From PFL25 sp046260155 (lineage in GTDB: Bacteria > Chloroflexota > Anaerolineae > Anaerolineales > UBA4823), in NCBI GenBank assembly GCA_046260155.1, contig JBJYXV010000077.1, positions 1-64,000 of the forward strand: a DNA stretch of 64,000 nucleotides, in the 5' to 3' direction. Positions within the stretch are counted from its first letter, which is position 1. Every line of letters begins with the position of its first letter. The notes under the pieces were generated by a model, which did not search any database, was not told the DNA's origin, and was given only the letters and a program-made list of their open reading frames with translations. The translations under genes and the position numbers were made by a program. Below are positions 62,471 through 64,000 of the stretch, in pieces.

Positions 62471-63874
62471 GTGGAAAAATTTGAATTTGATATCTACCCG
62501 GTGATTGCTCAAGGCATGTCCTCAAAGCGGTATTGGTGTACTGAGGATGTGTCGCTGAGCGATTTAGCTGCAATTTTAGCTGCTATGGCAAATACAGAGG
62601 GAGGTACGGTTTACCTGGGTATCAACCCTGTTCATGGAGGCATCGAGGGGGTTACGAATATACCTCAGGTAATGGACCGTGTATTTCAAGCCTGTTTATC
62701 AACGGATCCCACACTGGTAATACCAGTCCCCAGAATCATCCGGGTTGGTGAGGTTAATATATTGGAGATCAGCGTGCCGCAGGGTTTACCCCATGTTTAT
62801 AATTTTGAGGGTCGTTTTTTATGGCGGACAGGCAGGCGTACAGAACCCATCCCGGCGCGGCATCTGCGCCAGTTACTGGTGGAACGAGGTATGCTGCAAT
62901 TTGAATCCCAGCTGCCAGCGGATGCCAGCTACCGGGATCTTGATCCCCAGCAGCTGGCTGCATACTCAGATGCATATTTTGCAGCCTTGAATTTAGCGGA
63001 TGATTATGAACGTCCCACGATTGAAGAAATCTTGCTGCAGCGCGGCTGCATCAAGAAGATGGGAGATGAACTGCGACCCACCTATGCAGCCTTGCTGTTA
63101 TTTGGTCGCTCTCCCCAACGCTGGCTCCCGACTGCCCAAATCCTGGCAACCCATTTCTCAGGGAAGTCATTCGGTGATCGATTTGTTAAACTGGAGATCA
63201 ATGGTTCACTACCGCAACAGCTGGTCCAGGCTGAGAAATTTATTCGTACCAATCTCCAAAATGTGGTACGCATGCTCAGCTTGACTCACCAGCAGACACT
63301 TGAATATCCCTTTGAAGCGGTGAGGGAACTGGTGATCAATAGTGTTGCTCACCGGGATTACAATGCCCAGGGGGACTGCATTCACTTGAACATTTTCTCC
63401 AACCAGCTGGAGGTCACATCTCCAGGGGAATTACCAGGTCCAATCACCATGGACAACCTGCTCAAATCGCGCTTCTCACGCAACCCGATTGTTGTTCAGG
63501 TTTTGGCTGACCTGGGTTTTGTGGAACGCCTGGGGTATGGCCTGGACCGGGTGGTGCAAGCCATGCGTGAAAATTTTCTCCCGCCACCTTATTTTGAAGA
63601 ATCAGCGGGAGTTTTTCGGGTTCTGCTGAGAAATGAATCAATGAGCAAGGTATCACCTGATTTTTCCCGATACTCATTGGAAGGCCTCAATGAACGGCAG
63701 GTATCCGCGCTCAATTACCTTTCCTCAAAAAAACGGATCACCAATCGAGCATACCAGGAGCTGTGTCCTGAAGTTCACCCGGAAACCCTGCGCCGAGATT
63801 TATCGGATTTGGTTTCCCGGGGGGTGCTGGTGAAAATCGGGGATAAAAAAACCACCTATTACATATTCAAGTAG
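62471..63874 (+). CDS. AlbA_2/Schlafen-type ATP-binding regulator
   Basis: A 467-residue protein with an N-terminal AlbA_2 (Schlafen-type, putative nucleic-acid binding) domain (about 15-130; MANTEGGTVYLGI is typical), a central linker, a GHKL-like HATPase_c_4 domain (about 270-385; ELVINSVAHRDY, GYGLDRVV) and a C-terminal winged helix (about 400-465; HPETLRRDLSDLVSRGVLVKI). Such proteins are annotated as transcriptional regulators or predicted helicases and sometimes accompany defence genes; none are adjacent here. The GTG at 62471 stands ten bases after GAGGAG; a TTG at 62462 is only one base from it. Confidence 0.83.
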   Translation: MEKFEFDIYPVIAQGMSSKRYWCTEDVSLSDLAAILAAMANTEGGTVYLGINPVHGGIEGVTNIPQVMDRVFQACLSTDPTLVIPVPRIIRVGEVNILEISVPQGLPHVYNFEGRFLWRTGRRTEPIPARHLRQLLVERGMLQFESQLPADASYRDLDPQQLAAYSDAYFAALNLADDYERPTIEEILLQRGCIKKMGDELRPTYAALLLFGRSPQRWLPTAQILATHFSGKSFGDRFVKLEINGSLPQQLVQAEKFIRTNLQNVVRMLSLTHQQTLEYPFEAVRELVINSVAHRDYNAQGDCIHLNIFSNQLEVTSPGELPGPITMDNLLKSRFSRNPIVVQVLADLGFVERLGYGLDRVVQAMRENFLPPPYFEESAGVFRVLLRNESMSKVSPDFSRYSLEGLNERQVSALNYLSSKKRITNRAYQELCPEVHPETLRRDLSDLVSRGVLVKIGDKKTTYYIFK

Positions 63875-63878
63875 TGCG

Positions 63879-64000
63879 TTATGGGGTTGCTGGTGCTACG
63901 ATGATCCGGTAAATACTGCCATTCCCGCGATCTGCCAGATAGAGTTCACCGCCTTCGTCCTCACCAAAGCTGGAGATCCGCAAGCCGGTAACGAGCAGGA
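63879..64000 (-). CDS. C-terminus of a PQQ-dependent sugar dehydrogenase-like protein (partial)
   Basis: The last 40 codons of a gene entering from the right edge. The sequence SSFGEDEGGELYLADRGNGS followed by IYRIIVAPATP is the typical final blade of glucose/sorbosone dehydrogenase-like beta-propellers (the xxFGEDxxGELYxxD...GxIYRI pattern). It is convergent with the AlbA_2 gene, four bases apart. The dehydrogenase's catalytic part is outside the window, so activity cannot be judged. Confidence 0.72.
   Translation of the reverse strand, partial: LLVTGLRISSFGEDEGGELYLADRGNGSIYRIIVAPATP

Overview
The window looks like chromosomal DNA from a mesophilic, probably monoderm anaerobe. Overall character fits Chloroflexota of the Anaerolineae type, but that is inferred from gene content and protein flavour, since there is no rRNA or other decisive marker. 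GC is close to 50%, genes are tightly packed and often overlap by 1 to 11 bases, and binding proteins carry bacterial lipoboxes. I see no phage, insertion sequence, CRISPR array, rRNA or tRNA.

Positions 306 to about 22.7 kb (+ strand) form a purine and ureide use region. It encodes an 8-oxoguanine/guanine-type deaminase, adenine deaminase, a GntR/UTRA regulator, two different carbamoyltransferases (one aspartate-carbamoyltransferase-like, one YgeW-like), carbamate kinase, two complete BMP-type (nucleoside) ABC importers sharing one fused double binding protein, two fold-type-II PLP enzymes, a glycosyltransferase, an unknown protein and a hydantoinase/dihydropyrimidinase. Read together: purines or nucleosides are imported, deaminated and opened to ureides, carbamoyl groups are released as carbamoyl phosphate, and carbamate kinase harvests ATP. 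The first gene is preceded by a promoter bracketed by two copies of a GntR-like palindrome. A 100-N assembly gap cuts one permease gene.

22.7-29.5 kb (+) holds three complex-I/Hyf-like membrane subunits with no soluble partner, a long coiled-coil protein and the selenocysteine elongation factor SelB. 29.5-42.6 kb (- strand) holds a YtcJ-type amidohydrolase, parB-parA, a PfkB kinase, the conserved jag-yidC-yidD-rnpA-rpmH block (interrupted by a beta-propeller lipoprotein), three membrane proteases in a row (CtpA, YugP, HtrA), an unpaired CoA-transferase-like subunit, a small membrane protein and a HAD phosphatase. This content suggests proximity to the replication origin, although dnaA and an origin are not visible.

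42.7-52.5 kb is mixed: mutL, a GAF histidine kinase / sirtuin / receiver-CpaE operon, tilS, a PhoU-like DUF47 protein, a tyrosine-recombinase-like protein that has lost its catalytic residues, an HD protein and a SanA-like protein. 52.5-58.3 kb (-) is the most unusual unit: an ABC import operon with one amino-acid-type permease, one lipoprotein fusing an amino-acid-type and a PhnD-type binding domain, one PhnC-type ATPase, and a greatly enlarged PhnE-type permease carrying an extracytoplasmic domain and a membrane-rich insert of about 230 residues. 58.5-64 kb holds folC, lon, an AlbA_2/Schlafen-type ATP-binding regulator and the tail of a sugar-dehydrogenase-like gene.

Several genes (HAD, mutL, pfkB, tilS, folC) have a good -10 box 6 to 9 bases before the start codon and no ribosome binding site, suggesting leaderless mRNAs.
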